From positions 1,443,160-1,507,159 of the forward strand of contig NC_015435.1 of assembly GCF_000204925.1 (NCBI RefSeq): a stretch of DNA of 64,000 nucleotides, in the 5' to 3' direction. The stretch is from Metallosphaera cuprina Ar-4. GTDB lineage: Archaea; Thermoproteota; Thermoprotei_A; Sulfolobales; Sulfolobaceae. The position numbers and the translations under genes are program-made. Under the pieces are notes generated by a model that saw nothing but the letters and a program-made list of their open reading frames with translations, had not been told where the DNA came from and did not search any database. This document shows positions 27,857-37,333 of this stretch, in pieces (the first letter of the stretch is position 1; each line of letters opens with the position of its first letter).

Positions 27857-28822
27857 CTAGACTACACGTAATTTAGGCCTTACGTCCTCTGGGAATATAT
27901 CCTTGGGTAGATATGCAGTTACTATCCAATTTGGTACGTCGACGACCTGGCTGATCCTCATGTCCACCGCCACACTAGCTAACATGTAACCCTCAACTGG
28001 AGACATGAATCTGGAAAGAACTGATATGATTCCCTTAATGGCCTTTTTCCCTGCTTCCCATAGATTCGAATCTATCCCTGGATAAGCTAGATATTCTTTA
28101 AATTCGGAGTCTCTTACGGAATAAGTTTCAAATAGTGGTTGATTAAGTTCACTATCCTTATGTAAGGAAACCCTCAGCTTTACGTCCATTGGAGCCTCTA
28201 TGGCTGTTCCGCACACTTCTCCATCACCTTGAGCTACATGTGTGTCCCCTAATGATAACAAACCACCCTTGACGAAAACCGGCAAGTATATTTTACTGCC
28301 CTTAGTTAAATGCTTAATATCCATGTTTCCTCCGTTCTCTCGAGGAGGGATCGTACTGAATCTCCCACGAGTTGATAACGCTGTTCCTATAACTCCAGGG
28401 AAAGGTCTAGGAGGTACACTGATTTCAATGTCTCCAAACTTAGCGATTGCGTTAGATCCTACCTTCCATATTTTAAGAGCCGGACCAGCCAAGTCTATCG
28501 GGGCTGTATAGTTTTCGTTTGCTAGGAAACCAAAACCAGGTAAAACTCCGGTCCAACCCCATCCCTTAGTTTCAAAGTCAATGATCTCAATCTCCAAGGC
28601 ATCTCCGGGCTCCGCTCCCTCAATCTCTATCGGCCCAGTAAGTGGATGAATCCTTGAGATGTCCAACTTATTAAGATCTGAGGGAACTGACGATGGAGTT
28701 ACCTGACCGTCTGAGGCGTCTTTAGATTCAACGATAACAGTCTCTCCAGGTTTAATAGATATGACAGGCTTGAGGGAGTTATCCCACTTGTTATGAGATA
28801 GGCCAGAATGTATAGTGTACAT
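27857..28822 (-). CDS. Acetamidase/formamidase
   Basis: The 321-residue cytosolic protein matches the FmdA/AmdA family. The evidence is the N-terminal part SHNKWDNSLKPVISIKPGE, the central GDALEIEI and GWGWTGVLPGFGFL, the conserved PPRPFPGVIG and the zinc-site region SLGDTHVAQGDGEVCG. It hydrolyses short amides to ammonia and carboxylate. It is followed 43 nt later, in the direction of transcription upstream, by an APC permease on the same strand, suggesting uptake and use of an amide or amino acid as nitrogen source. Confidence 0.88.
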   Translation of the reverse strand: MYTIHSGLSHNKWDNSLKPVISIKPGETVIVESKDASDGQVTPSSVPSDLNKLDISRIHPLTGPIEIEGAEPGDALEIEIIDFETKGWGWTGVLPGFGFLANENYTAPIDLAGPALKIWKVGSNAIAKFGDIEISVPPRPFPGVIGTALSTRGRFSTIPPRENGGNMDIKHLTKGSKIYLPVFVKGGLLSLGDTHVAQGDGEVCGTAIEAPMDVKLRVSLHKDSELNQPLFETYSVRDSEFKEYLAYPGIDSNLWEAGKKAIKGIISVLSRFMSPVEGYMLASVAVDMRISQVVDVPNWIVTAYLPKDIFPEDVRPKLRVV

Positions 28823-28865
28823 AAGGTGTATATAACATGAAGAAAAAAAGCTTTGATGTAACGCA

Positions 28866-30401
28866 TTATAAGTTCTCTAGTTCCTGTTCCTTGGGGATCT
28901 TAACGTCTCTAATTGCCGACTTAACGCCCCATGGGAAGAACAATATTGCCGAAATTAGGGCAACCAAAGTGGTGGCCTGATAGAAGTTAATGATTGATAA
29001 GGCACCATCACTTCCTATATATGTCATTATAGTGATAAATAGTATATAAGCGATGTACCATAGCGAATTGAACACGTTCCTAAACCCCTTATAGATAGAG
29101 CCAAATAGCGCTACAGCTACGGCTATTATGATAACGGAGTAGGGAACTGACGGCCAGCCACTCCAAAAGGCTATGAGGGAAGCGGAGATGAAAGCTATTA
29201 TAGATATGACTCTTCCCCCTTTCAATCTGTAAGTGAAGTTTTTCCTTAAAACCGTCATAGCTATAGGATTTACAGCGAAGCCCAGATAACCGGCCACAAC
29301 AGCGTCACTGATTAAACTATAAATCGTTGGTATGGGCGAGGTTAGGAAAGTTATGATAGCTCCAACTATTCCGAACGCCAGAAGCGCCCAGGCTGGAATA
29401 GAGTAAGTTGAGTGCAATTGTTTCATGAGTTTTGATATTATTCCGGTTCTGCCCATAGCGAACAGAACCCTACTTCCAGCTCCTAAATATATGTAGCCAG
29501 TGACAAAAGGACCGACTATCGCCACAACTATTGCTAAAATCAAGAGGGCGGAGTTCCCTTTTGCCAGGTCAACAAAGGGATTTCCTGGAAGAGCTGTCGT
29601 TATGCCAGTCCAGTTCCCGGGAGTTAAAGAGTGAACCGACCAATTTATTCCTCCTATGAAGGCTACTGCAAAAAGGACATAAATTAAGGTCTGGCCTATT
29701 ACAGTAAGGATTATAGCAGACGAGAGCTTTCTCTTGTTCTTAGCCTCCTCAGCGTAGTCTGGTATAACTCTAATACCCCCGAAGGCGAACATAGCGAGCG
29801 GAATGGCGGAGAACATCCCAGCTAACCCAAAAGGAGCAACTCCCCCGTAACTGACGAAATTCCTAGCTGAGAAAAACACCCCCATAACTCCCAATGCGAG
29901 CGCAACGTAAAGAACGAGTTTTATCGATCCGAAAGCGGTGGTTGATCTTCCGAAGGCTCTTACACCAAAATAATTGAAAGGAATGAAGAGAAGTAGCAAA
30001 ACGACCCCTACGATTCCTCCTAAAACGGTTGGAGTCCCACTACTCGTCAGGAGATTTGGAAAGAAGAACGTAAGTCCCTCAACTACAGCTAGAGCCTCAA
30101 TCGGAGGTATGAATAGGTACCAGACTAGGTCGGACATAGCGTTGATTAGGTTAGTAAGCATCCCATGGGAGTATAAACTGTATCTAGAAGGTCCTCCAGC
30201 CTCTGGTATGTTCATTGAGATTTCACTATACGTTAGACCTACGAATAAGTAAAATATCCCTCCTAGGATCCAGGCTATCACTGTCGCAGGTCCTGCTTCA
30301 GCGGCCATACCAGCCGTACTAAATAGAGCACCGGTGCCAACTGCACCAGAGATCCCGAGAACTAACAAGTCAAGATAGCTCAGCTCTTTCTTTAATGGCA
30401 T
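28866..30401 (-). CDS. APC-superfamily amino acid/amine permease
   Basis: The 511-residue protein has about twelve to fourteen membrane helices. Its N-terminus has the APC pattern LDLLVLGISGAVGTGALFSTAG, with the unwound-helix Gly-rich substrate segment, and helix 6 carries FAFGGIRVIPDYAEEAKN. It is transcribed towards the acetamidase gene (44 nt gap), and the pair likely forms an operon. The substrate may be an amide, amino acid or polyamine. Confidence 0.8.
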   Translation of the reverse strand: MPLKKELSYLDLLVLGISGAVGTGALFSTAGMAAEAGPATVIAWILGGIFYLFVGLTYSEISMNIPEAGGPSRYSLYSHGMLTNLINAMSDLVWYLFIPPIEALAVVEGLTFFFPNLLTSSGTPTVLGGIVGVVLLLLFIPFNYFGVRAFGRSTTAFGSIKLVLYVALALGVMGVFFSARNFVSYGGVAPFGLAGMFSAIPLAMFAFGGIRVIPDYAEEAKNKRKLSSAIILTVIGQTLIYVLFAVAFIGGINWSVHSLTPGNWTGITTALPGNPFVDLAKGNSALLILAIVVAIVGPFVTGYIYLGAGSRVLFAMGRTGIISKLMKQLHSTYSIPAWALLAFGIVGAIITFLTSPIPTIYSLISDAVVAGYLGFAVNPIAMTVLRKNFTYRLKGGRVISIIAFISASLIAFWSGWPSVPYSVIIIAVAVALFGSIYKGFRNVFNSLWYIAYILFITIMTYIGSDGALSIINFYQATTLVALISAILFFPWGVKSAIRDVKIPKEQELENL

Positions 30402-30563
30402 GTCTTAATATAAAGAGATATACGTTAAAAATATTTCTCATAAAACCTTGAAAACTGCCTAATATTTCATCGTCCTAAAATAAAGGTTAGCTACTTTTTC
30501 TTTTCTAACCTCATAAGTCTTGAACGAATTTTAATAAAATAGTTTAGAATAAAAATAAAAAAA

Positions 30564-31973
30564 TTAATTTCCAGCTTTAGCTTCGTTTACGCTTTCCAGA
30601 CTAGCTCCTATCGTGTTAGGTAAGACCGCAATAAGTATGATACCCATGATGACCATAGGTATTTGGAAAACTACCCACGTCCCTAGATTTCCTAACAAAG
30701 GTATGAAATCGAAGATTATTGCAGTGGAGATTGCAGCTCCTAGATGTGCAACGCCATCAGAGAACGCAAAAGATGTGGCCCTAGCGTAAGTGGGCACATT
30801 TTCTGTTCCGTTTAGATAGTTCAGTTGATTAGACCATCCAACACCTATGAAGTTTGTTAGAAGCATGCCCAAAAACGCAACTTGCAGATCCCTAACTATG
30901 GCCCCATACACTGCAAAAACTATCCCCAGTACCATCCCAAGGAAGTAGGAGATCGTAACCAGTACAGCTCTTCGTATTCTCTCGATCACAAGCCTCAGTC
31001 CGATCGCTCCTAAGAAAGTCGCTACTCCTGCTAAACCGAATAGGAAGGTTATCTGGTTACCTAGGGAGCCTGAGTAGCCTAAGAAGTTAGACGTCCATAA
31101 TGGATATTCTGTAAGGTAAGGGTACTCTCCGAAATAGAAGAAGAAAATCGAAAGCATTACGGCCAATACCCTCACCCTATAAACAGGGTTCTTGAAGACA
31201 GCTAACGGATTAGAATTTTTTATTGAATATTCATGGATTATTGGCTCTGGGAGTTTTTGTGCTTTCGTCTTCTCTAGAGCCTTTCTTTCCATTTCTTGAA
31301 CTAAATTTTCAGCCTCGTTGATCTTCCCTTTCAAACCTAACATCCTTACCGTCTCAGAGGCGTGAGACCTTATAACTAGCACTATGAAGGCTAGGGTAGC
31401 TCCTACAGCAAAAACGATTCTCCATCCTATAGCTGGATTAGCTAGCACTATTTGAGAAGCTAGGAAGGGACCCAGGCCTAGCCCTGCCCATCCCGCAATG
31501 TAAACTAGGTTGAAATAGGTCGCTCTCTTTATTGCAGGTACCATTTCAACTAGGTAAACTGGAACTAAGATTAGATCTCCCCCAATTCCCATACCTGTAA
31601 TGAATCTGAAGATCAAGAAAGTCAAGAAGTTAAAGGATAGTGCGTTCCCTAAACTTCCTACTCCCGTTAGGAGCGCGGTCAAAATTAGAGTTGGCTTCCT
31701 CCCTATTCTATCAGCTAAATACCCTAGAATTATGGCTCCAGGAATGTATCCGAAAAGCCCCATAGAGACTACGGTGGGTGCCTCAGAGGCCGTCAGTCCG
31801 GTGTAAGGCAGGGAGGTAGGAGAGAAAGCAAGGCCTATATCTATTACATCGTATAGGGCAATGAAGTAGCCGAAGGCTAGAGATAAAATAACGGAAACTG
31901 GAAGAACTATCGTAGGCAACCTATCTACTCTAGCCGTCAATTCTGCTATCTTCTTATTTATTTCTCCAGTCAT
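30564..31973 (-). CDS. MFS transporter, metabolite:H+ symporter type
   Basis: The 469-residue protein has twelve membrane helices. The family signature GYLADRIGRKPTLI follows helix 2, and a long central cytosolic loop (~residues 205-250, helical and charged) separates the two six-helix halves. The architecture matches organic-acid/aromatic-acid or sugar symporters of the major facilitator superfamily. It is monocistronic, with T-rich sequence after the stop. Substrate is unknown. Confidence 0.75.
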   Translation of the reverse strand: MTGEINKKIAELTARVDRLPTIVLPVSVILSLAFGYFIALYDVIDIGLAFSPTSLPYTGLTASEAPTVVSMGLFGYIPGAIILGYLADRIGRKPTLILTALLTGVGSLGNALSFNFLTFLIFRFITGMGIGGDLILVPVYLVEMVPAIKRATYFNLVYIAGWAGLGLGPFLASQIVLANPAIGWRIVFAVGATLAFIVLVIRSHASETVRMLGLKGKINEAENLVQEMERKALEKTKAQKLPEPIIHEYSIKNSNPLAVFKNPVYRVRVLAVMLSIFFFYFGEYPYLTEYPLWTSNFLGYSGSLGNQITFLFGLAGVATFLGAIGLRLVIERIRRAVLVTISYFLGMVLGIVFAVYGAIVRDLQVAFLGMLLTNFIGVGWSNQLNYLNGTENVPTYARATSFAFSDGVAHLGAAISTAIIFDFIPLLGNLGTWVVFQIPMVIMGIILIAVLPNTIGASLESVNEAKAGN

Positions 31974-32144
31974 GTTATATCAAACTGAGATACAAAATAT
32001 TCCTCTATATAAGAGTCTTTTTGGAAAATTTCTCAGATTTATTTATATCGTCTCATTCTTTTTTAAATAGAACTCTAGCTCTTTAATTTTAGTATATAAT
32101 GTATAAAGTCTTGCCGTAGCGTTTAGTCATCTCACTGCTTATCA

Positions 32145-32444
32145 TCAAACGAACTTTAATCCGCTTCTCTGATCGTACCTTAAGACCCTATCTATTGCTA
32201 TCATAGTCACTATCATAACCGGAAACGCAGCAACTAACGCAGAGGAAGCCAACAAGCCCCAGTTAAGCGATTCGTTCCCTATAGAGTCCAAAGCGTATAC
32301 TGTTATAGTGAGTGCACCTTCAGGTGGCAATTTCATGTTGTAGGGCGTGTTGGCGAAAATAAGCGGATAAAACAAAAGATGCCAATTGAAAACGAATGAA
32401 AGTAAAAATACGGTAAAAGTTGTCCCCTTTGATAATGGAAACAC
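32145..32444 (-). pseudogene. C-terminal part of the MalG-like permease, after an in-frame stop
   Basis: The 99-residue piece continues in the same frame as the upstream permease, separated by TGA (32448-32450) and one Leu codon. It starts at a GTG and reads FPLSKGTTFTVFLLSFVFNW, the helix pattern that directly follows the EAA loop in MalG-like permeases (PLSKP ... FxWNW). It then has two more helices and a basic end. It lacks everything N-terminal to the coupling loop, so it cannot be an independent permease. It is either translated by readthrough or dead. Confidence 0.6.
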
Positions 32445-32447
32445 TAG

Positions 32448-33794
32448 TCAGGTTAATTTCCTCCTTATCCCGAAAACGGAAGCCGCATCGTCATAGGCCT
32501 TAGGGAAGTCCAGGAAGTAGTTAAAGAATATCCAAGTTGCAAAGGTGGCTGTGAAAATTGGGGTGGACAAGATCAGCGCCCACCACGTGTTTATGAGGTT
32601 TGCAGATACGAACACTAGGTAAAGCGGTATGACAAAGGACGCGGCAGGTAATGAATAAAGGTAAATGGAAAGGAATAACATCCAGTTGCGCCCTTTCCTA
32701 CTGGCTTCGTAAGAGGCTGGTAAGGCTAGAAATATAGTTAGAAGAGAGGCCAAGATCCCGACCACTACGCTCGTAATTAGGTAAGGGACAGCCCCTTCTA
32801 AAGAAGAGAAAAAGTAATTAAGCGTCGGTGACGTCGGAATTAACACTGGAGGAGCCCTAAAGTCCAGTGAGGAGTCTCTGAAAGCCACCAAGATCATCCA
32901 ATAAACCGGGAAATCAAGTAAGAAAAGAACAACGGATGAAGAGAGATAAACTAGAACCTTAAACAGTCCGTCTGGTATCCTCAGATTAATTGAAGGTAAG
33001 AACTTCTTTCTCCTTGAACGAAATAAAAATATTAAGGCTAGTGCGGGTAGACTAGCCATAACCCCTAGGATGGCAGCTATGACTTCTCCACCTGAAAAGT
33101 TTCCTGATAAGAACATCTCTGTGTAAACTAAGAGGGGGAGAGTCGTTGAGGAATATCCAGGACCACCTTGGGTTAAGACGTAAGGTAAATCGAAGTTTCC
33201 CATGGCCAGGACAAACTGTAAGAGGAAAGATATCCAGAAGGCCTTCCCTATCATTGGTATTGCTACTTTTCCGTAATACTGAGAAACGGAGAGTCCATCT
33301 ACTAGAGAAGCTTCCTTAACTTCCTTGGGAATGGCCTTAAGTGATGAAAGTACTACAAGGAAAGAGATGGGTATTGAAGACCACACGCTTACTCCCGTCA
33401 CAGCCCAAATTGACGTTGAGCTAAGATAGAGAGGATCGAAAGGAACGTGAAATAGGTACGAGAACCAACCAAACTTTCCATAGAGACTAATAGTCCAGAT
33501 CAACGCTGAGGAAGTAAAGGGAACTGTATAAGGGAGCATGGTGAGGAGCGAAATGAGTCTTGACCCTCTCCTCATCATATCTACAGACAAAGCTAGCAAC
33601 GTTCCAATTATGGCCGATAGTAAAGCGGTAAAAAACGAAAATATCAAGGTGTTTATAATAACCTCTCTTACGGGTACGATAGAGAAAATCGAGAAGGCGG
33701 ACTTGAGGTTTACTCCAAGGAGAGCAAAGGCACCCACGAAAGGAACGACACCGAAGGCAAAGATGTAAATCAGGTACGGATAGCTATATCTCAT
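32448..33794 (-). CDS. Fused MalF-MalG-type ABC permease, interrupted near its C-terminus
   Basis: The ATG at 33794 overlaps the ATPase stop (ATGA), and 448 residues follow to a TGA. Two permease modules are joined: the first has ~six helices and an EAA loop (EASLVDGLSVSQYYGKVAIP, ~residues 170-190); the second begins ~residue 280 and reaches its own EAA loop (YDDAASVFGIRRKL) just before the stop. Sequence after the TGA resumes in the same frame with the rest of module two. Compared with other MalG proteins, about three codons around the stop look inserted. Normally MalF and MalG are separate proteins. Confidence 0.75.
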   Translation of the reverse strand: MRYSYPYLIYIFAFGVVPFVGAFALLGVNLKSAFSIFSIVPVREVIINTLIFSFFTALLSAIIGTLLALSVDMMRRGSRLISLLTMLPYTVPFTSSALIWTISLYGKFGWFSYLFHVPFDPLYLSSTSIWAVTGVSVWSSIPISFLVVLSSLKAIPKEVKEASLVDGLSVSQYYGKVAIPMIGKAFWISFLLQFVLAMGNFDLPYVLTQGGPGYSSTTLPLLVYTEMFLSGNFSGGEVIAAILGVMASLPALALIFLFRSRRKKFLPSINLRIPDGLFKVLVYLSSSVVLFLLDFPVYWMILVAFRDSSLDFRAPPVLIPTSPTLNYFFSSLEGAVPYLITSVVVGILASLLTIFLALPASYEASRKGRNWMLFLSIYLYSLPAASFVIPLYLVFVSANLINTWWALILSTPIFTATFATWIFFNYFLDFPKAYDDAASVFGIRRKLT

Positions 33795-34744
33795 GATTTC
33801 CACGGTCCTGAGAATTTCCTAAACCTTAACTTTATCTCTTCTCCAACGTTTAATCTAACCGGATGGAAGGCTCTCACTTCCTCCTCACCTAAGGAGACGT
33901 AAACAAGGTACCTGTCACCCCAAAACTCCACGTCAGTGATTCTCCCTCTTAACTCGCCTTGTCCTAACTCCACGTCTTCGGCTCTTACCCCTATCTGACC
34001 TTGTATATCGAGTATTCGCCCGTTAATGATTGACATGGGAGGATTACCGAAGAAGGAAGCAACGAATTCATCTTCCACCTTTGAATAAATTTCCTCTGGT
34101 GTACCAAGCTGGACTATTTTACCCTTGTTCATTATTGCAACCCTATCAGCGAGAGCCATGGCCTCAACCTGATCATGCGTTACGTAGATTGTAGTAATTT
34201 GGTTTTGTCTTTGGATGTCCTTAATCAATTTCCTTGCTGAAACCCTTTGGATTGCATCTAGATTTGAAAGAGGTTCATCCATAAGGAAGACCTTAGGGTT
34301 CTTCATTAATGCCCTAGCTAAGGCCACTCTCTGTTGTTGCCCTCCAGAGAGTTCAGAGGGATAGGAGGTTAGATACTCTTGGATACCTAGGAGAGTCGAT
34401 AAGTGTTTCGCTAGCTTGCTCGCCTCATCTCTCTTCATCTCTCCCTCCACTGGCATAAGTAAGTTTTCTAATACTGATTTGTGAGGATATAGTGCATAAT
34501 TTTGAAATACCATAGCCACCTTCCTTCTAGATGGAGGTAATTTAGTGACCTCATCGTCGTCTATGAATACGTTCCCTTGCGTAATTTCTTCCAACCCGGC
34601 GATCACTCTAAGTAAAGTTGTCTTTCCTGAGCCAGATGGCCCCAAAATTACAAAAAACTCACCCTTTGATATTTCAAGGTTAACGTTGTCTAACGCCTTT
34701 ATGTTTCTGTATTCCTTGCTAACTGACTTGAGTCTAACGCTCAA
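33791..34744 (-). CDS. Sugar-type ABC transporter ATP-binding protein (MalK/UgpC type)
   Basis: A TTG start at 34744, 2 nt after the stop of the binding-protein gene, gives 317 residues; the longer frame would overlap that gene. Walker A is [10 protein letters not shown], the signature LSGGQQQRVALARAL, Walker B VFLMDEPLSNLD, and the H-loop THDQVEAMALADR. A C-terminal TOBE-like regulatory domain (~residues 235-317) is shorter than in MalK. It energises uptake through the fused permease. Confidence 0.9.
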   Translation of the reverse strand: MSVRLKSVSKEYRNIKALDNVNLEISKGEFFVILGPSGSGKTTLLRVIAGLEEITQGNVFIDDDEVTKLPPSRRKVAMVFQNYALYPHKSVLENLLMPVEGEMKRDEASKLAKHLSTLLGIQEYLTSYPSELSGGQQQRVALARALMKNPKVFLMDEPLSNLDAIQRVSARKLIKDIQRQNQITTIYVTHDQVEAMALADRVAIMNKGKIVQLGTPEEIYSKVEDEFVASFFGNPPMSIINGRILDIQGQIGVRAEDVELGQGELRGRITDVEFWGDRYLVYVSLGEEEVRAFHPVRLNVGEEIKLRFRKFSGPWKS

Positions 34745-34746
34745 GC

Positions 34747-36171
34747 TTAGGCACCGTAATAGGATTGAGTCGCGCTGTACCACTGTTGGGCAGCTGTCTG
34801 GAGCGCCTCTGAAGGGTCACTTATCTGTCCTATTAAATAAGAGTAAACTTGCTGATTGAAATCCGTTATCAACGAAACGTAAGTGGGAGGTATGTTTGGT
34901 GGGTTAGCCCAAGCGTTCAATGCAGCGTGATACGTTGCATTCAGCCATTCCCTTTGATACTGTGAGATTGATGAGTTCTGAATTAAAGCCTGGAAAGCTT
35001 GGGCGTTTGAGGGGAACTTTCCAAACTTAAGGAAGGCTATCTCTTGAACTTGAGGTGACACTAAGAACTGAAGAAATTCCTCAGCTAACTGAGAGTGTGC
35101 CGAATACTTGCTCACTCCTAGGAAATCTGTACCCGTTTCAGCGTAACCGCCAGGTAGAGGAGCCAAGTAGACATCCTTAACTATGGATGAGTTGATATAG
35201 GAAAGTTGACTAGTAAATAGGAATGCTCCAGGTGCTTGAGGGAAGAGCTCCGGAAGATTGTCGTAACTCACTTGAAGCTGAGAAGGGTTGGGTTCGTAGT
35301 TTACAAGTTGAGCGTAAGTCTGCAGAGCCTGAACGCCTGCGCTCGAGTTAAAGGAAGGAACTGGTAACTTTCCTCCGTTCGGAATAAACCCTGTGAACAT
35401 TACGTTAAAGCCTGGGATACCTGTGGAGCCGTTAGAAATTGAACTGTCTCTGATATAAAACCATCCGAAAACCGCAGGGAAGGCATCTATTATTCCATGA
35501 GATACGTGATCGTCAATAAGAAATCCGTACTGTGTAACGTTATGCGATTTTAGGAACTGGTCGGCCCATATTACCTCAGTCCAATTATTCCACATGTTCG
35601 GATTGAAAGGTATGTGATATTGGGACTCGAACTCTTTAGCTAAAGTCTGGTTACTAAAGATTGATTCTCTGTATGCCATAAGGTAAACCGCAGTTTCGTA
35701 AACCACACCTATTGTTTCCTCTTGGCCAGTTGAAACGTTGTAAATCACTCCGCCAAAGTATTCCTGCGGCTGTATAACCTCAGAGAGATTCAATCCGTTT
35801 AGAGGGGCAAGGTATTGAGACACTCTCTGGGCAGAAGTAGAAGTGAAGCCTATTATATCGTATTGAGAAGAGTGTCCCGTTAGGACGGTAAGCTCTTTGT
35901 CTATATAATCGCTGAACGGGAAGGTAATAACTTGAACCGTAACGTTGGGATGCTCTTGATGGAAGAGTTCACCTGCATATTGTATAAATTGGGCAGACTC
36001 TCCAGAGAAGGTTACTACAGTGAGTGTAACGTTAGAGGTCGTGGGAGGCACAGTAGTTGTGGAGGTTGTAGAAGGAGAGGTTTTGGATGAAAGCTCAAAT
36101 AATGCAACCGCAGCGACCACTACAATCACAACTATTATCACGGCTATTATTTTAACAGAGAGACCTTTCAT
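34747..36171 (-). CDS. ABC transporter extracellular solute-binding protein, family 1
   Basis: The 474-residue protein has an N-terminal membrane segment (~residues 5-27), a short Thr/Ser/Pro linker and a family-1 binding fold (VTLTVVTFSGESAQFIQYAG ... ; FLQFLVSPQVQEIAFLKFGKFPSN near the C-terminus). Many Asn-x-Ser/Thr sequons agree with a glycosylated surface protein. N-terminal anchoring is typical of Sulfolobus sugar-binding proteins. It is the first gene of the ABC operon and followed within 2 nt by the ATPase. Ligand unknown, probably a sugar or polyol. Confidence 0.85.
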   Translation of the reverse strand: MKGLSVKIIAVIIVVIVVVAAVALFELSSKTSPSTTSTTTVPPTTSNVTLTVVTFSGESAQFIQYAGELFHQEHPNVTVQVITFPFSDYIDKELTVLTGHSSQYDIIGFTSTSAQRVSQYLAPLNGLNLSEVIQPQEYFGGVIYNVSTGQEETIGVVYETAVYLMAYRESIFSNQTLAKEFESQYHIPFNPNMWNNWTEVIWADQFLKSHNVTQYGFLIDDHVSHGIIDAFPAVFGWFYIRDSSISNGSTGIPGFNVMFTGFIPNGGKLPVPSFNSSAGVQALQTYAQLVNYEPNPSQLQVSYDNLPELFPQAPGAFLFTSQLSYINSSIVKDVYLAPLPGGYAETGTDFLGVSKYSAHSQLAEEFLQFLVSPQVQEIAFLKFGKFPSNAQAFQALIQNSSISQYQREWLNATYHAALNAWANPPNIPPTYVSLITDFNQQVYSYLIGQISDPSEALQTAAQQWYSATQSYYGA

Positions 36172-36289
36172 GCGTGAATAATAAACTCCAGAAATATAAA
36201 CTTAGTATTTTATGTATGATGTTTCGCCTATACGGTTTTAAGAGAGGAAGTAATTTTAAGTAGGGACAACATTAGAAATCCTCCAAAAC

Positions 36290-36661
36290 TCATCTTTTTG
36301 TAACGTATACTACAGTAGTTACAATTATTATTATTATATCAAGGATGAAACTTCCTATAACATATTGGTTTATGGCAGGTAACGGGATTCCTAAAACTGG
36401 TGCAGGATATATCCTCGATTCTGTAAGTAGGAGATAGTTAGCCCAATTGAGCACTAAGGTAGGGATGTAAAGAGAGGTAACACCAACAATTAGTATAATA
36501 CCGCCGATAATCATCAATACGGAATCCACAATGAAAAACTCGCCTACGATGGGCAATCTCTTCAGAAGTGAAGTTGACAAAAAGAAGTGAAGTATGGCCC
36601 ACACTATCATTAAAATACCTCCAACGTATCTCAAAGGTCTATTTAATAGTGTGCTGCTCAT
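36290..36661 (-). CDS. Hypothetical four-TM protein
   Basis: A 123-residue protein with about four membrane helices and very short loops, starting after a basic N-terminal patch (LLNRPLRYVGG). A TATA-like sequence (TTTAAAAATAC) lies ~25-30 nt upstream on its strand. No motif or family is recognised. It is divergent from the small 36795 gene. Confidence 0.55.
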   Translation of the reverse strand: MSSTLLNRPLRYVGGILMIVWAILHFFLSTSLLKRLPIVGEFFIVDSVLMIIGGIILIVGVTSLYIPTLVLNWANYLLLTESRIYPAPVLGIPLPAINQYVIGSFILDIIIIIVTTVVYVTKR

Positions 36662-36794
36662 AAGTTTCGATTGACTTCACTTTAAAAATACTTTTTCCCA
36701 AATTCAGTTATACATCCTAAGTGTCATCCTATGTACATAAACTCGGCTCTAAATTATCAGATTTGGGAAAAACTATTTATAAACTAGTATTAAA

Positions 36795-37034
36795 ATGAAC
36801 GGTGAGATGAACGGCTTGAGAGGTGCAAAATTAGCTATTATTGCGATTACCTTAGTGGTAATTATTGTAGGAGCTAGCTTTATGGGCGTTGCACTAACTC
36901 ACGTCCATCAAAGGTCCACTTCAAAAGTTACTCAAACGACGTCCAAAAGCTCAAACAACAGTTCTTACAGTAGTGGTTCTGGTTCCAACGGGTCCGGTTA
37001 TAACGGATACGGAGGCTCGGGAGGATATTATTGA
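36795..37034 (+). CDS. Small anchored Ser/Gly-rich surface protein
   Basis: The 79-residue product has one N-terminal membrane helix (~residues 14-34) followed by a Ser/Thr/Asn stretch and a Gly/Tyr-rich tail (GYNGYGGSGGYY). A TATA-like TATTTATAAAC lies ~22 nt before the first ATG; a second ATG at 36807 is a possible start. The low-complexity tail could be glycosylated or sticky. No family is recognised. Confidence 0.5.
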   Translation: MNGEMNGLRGAKLAIIAITLVVIIVGASFMGVALTHVHQRSTSKVTQTTSKSSNNSSYSSGSGSNGSGYNGYGGSGGYY

Positions 37035-37333
37035 GCGGCTTCATGAAACTCTGCCCAGAAGTAATTAAAACGTAGAGCTTCATCGAATAAGTGGAATGTA
37101 TTTGAAGACAGGTTAAAGCACTATTAGGATATATTTTTATCACGATGGTCTAGTATTATAAGATTTTATGTTTGTTTCCTATATTATTTGATATATTAGT
37201 TTTTAATAGTCTGGTCTAACCATAAATTAGCTATTGAAATTCTAATCGAATTAAAACAATTAGAGTCCATAGCTAATAGAGTTTATTATTACGTAAAAAC
37301 TTTAATAGTAGTACCCAAAATCCCTTTGAGACT

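Noticed and set aside
32448-32450. TGA as a selenocysteine codon
   Set aside because: Selenocysteine use is not known in Sulfolobales, and no SECIS-like hairpin or selenoprotein family match is apparent.
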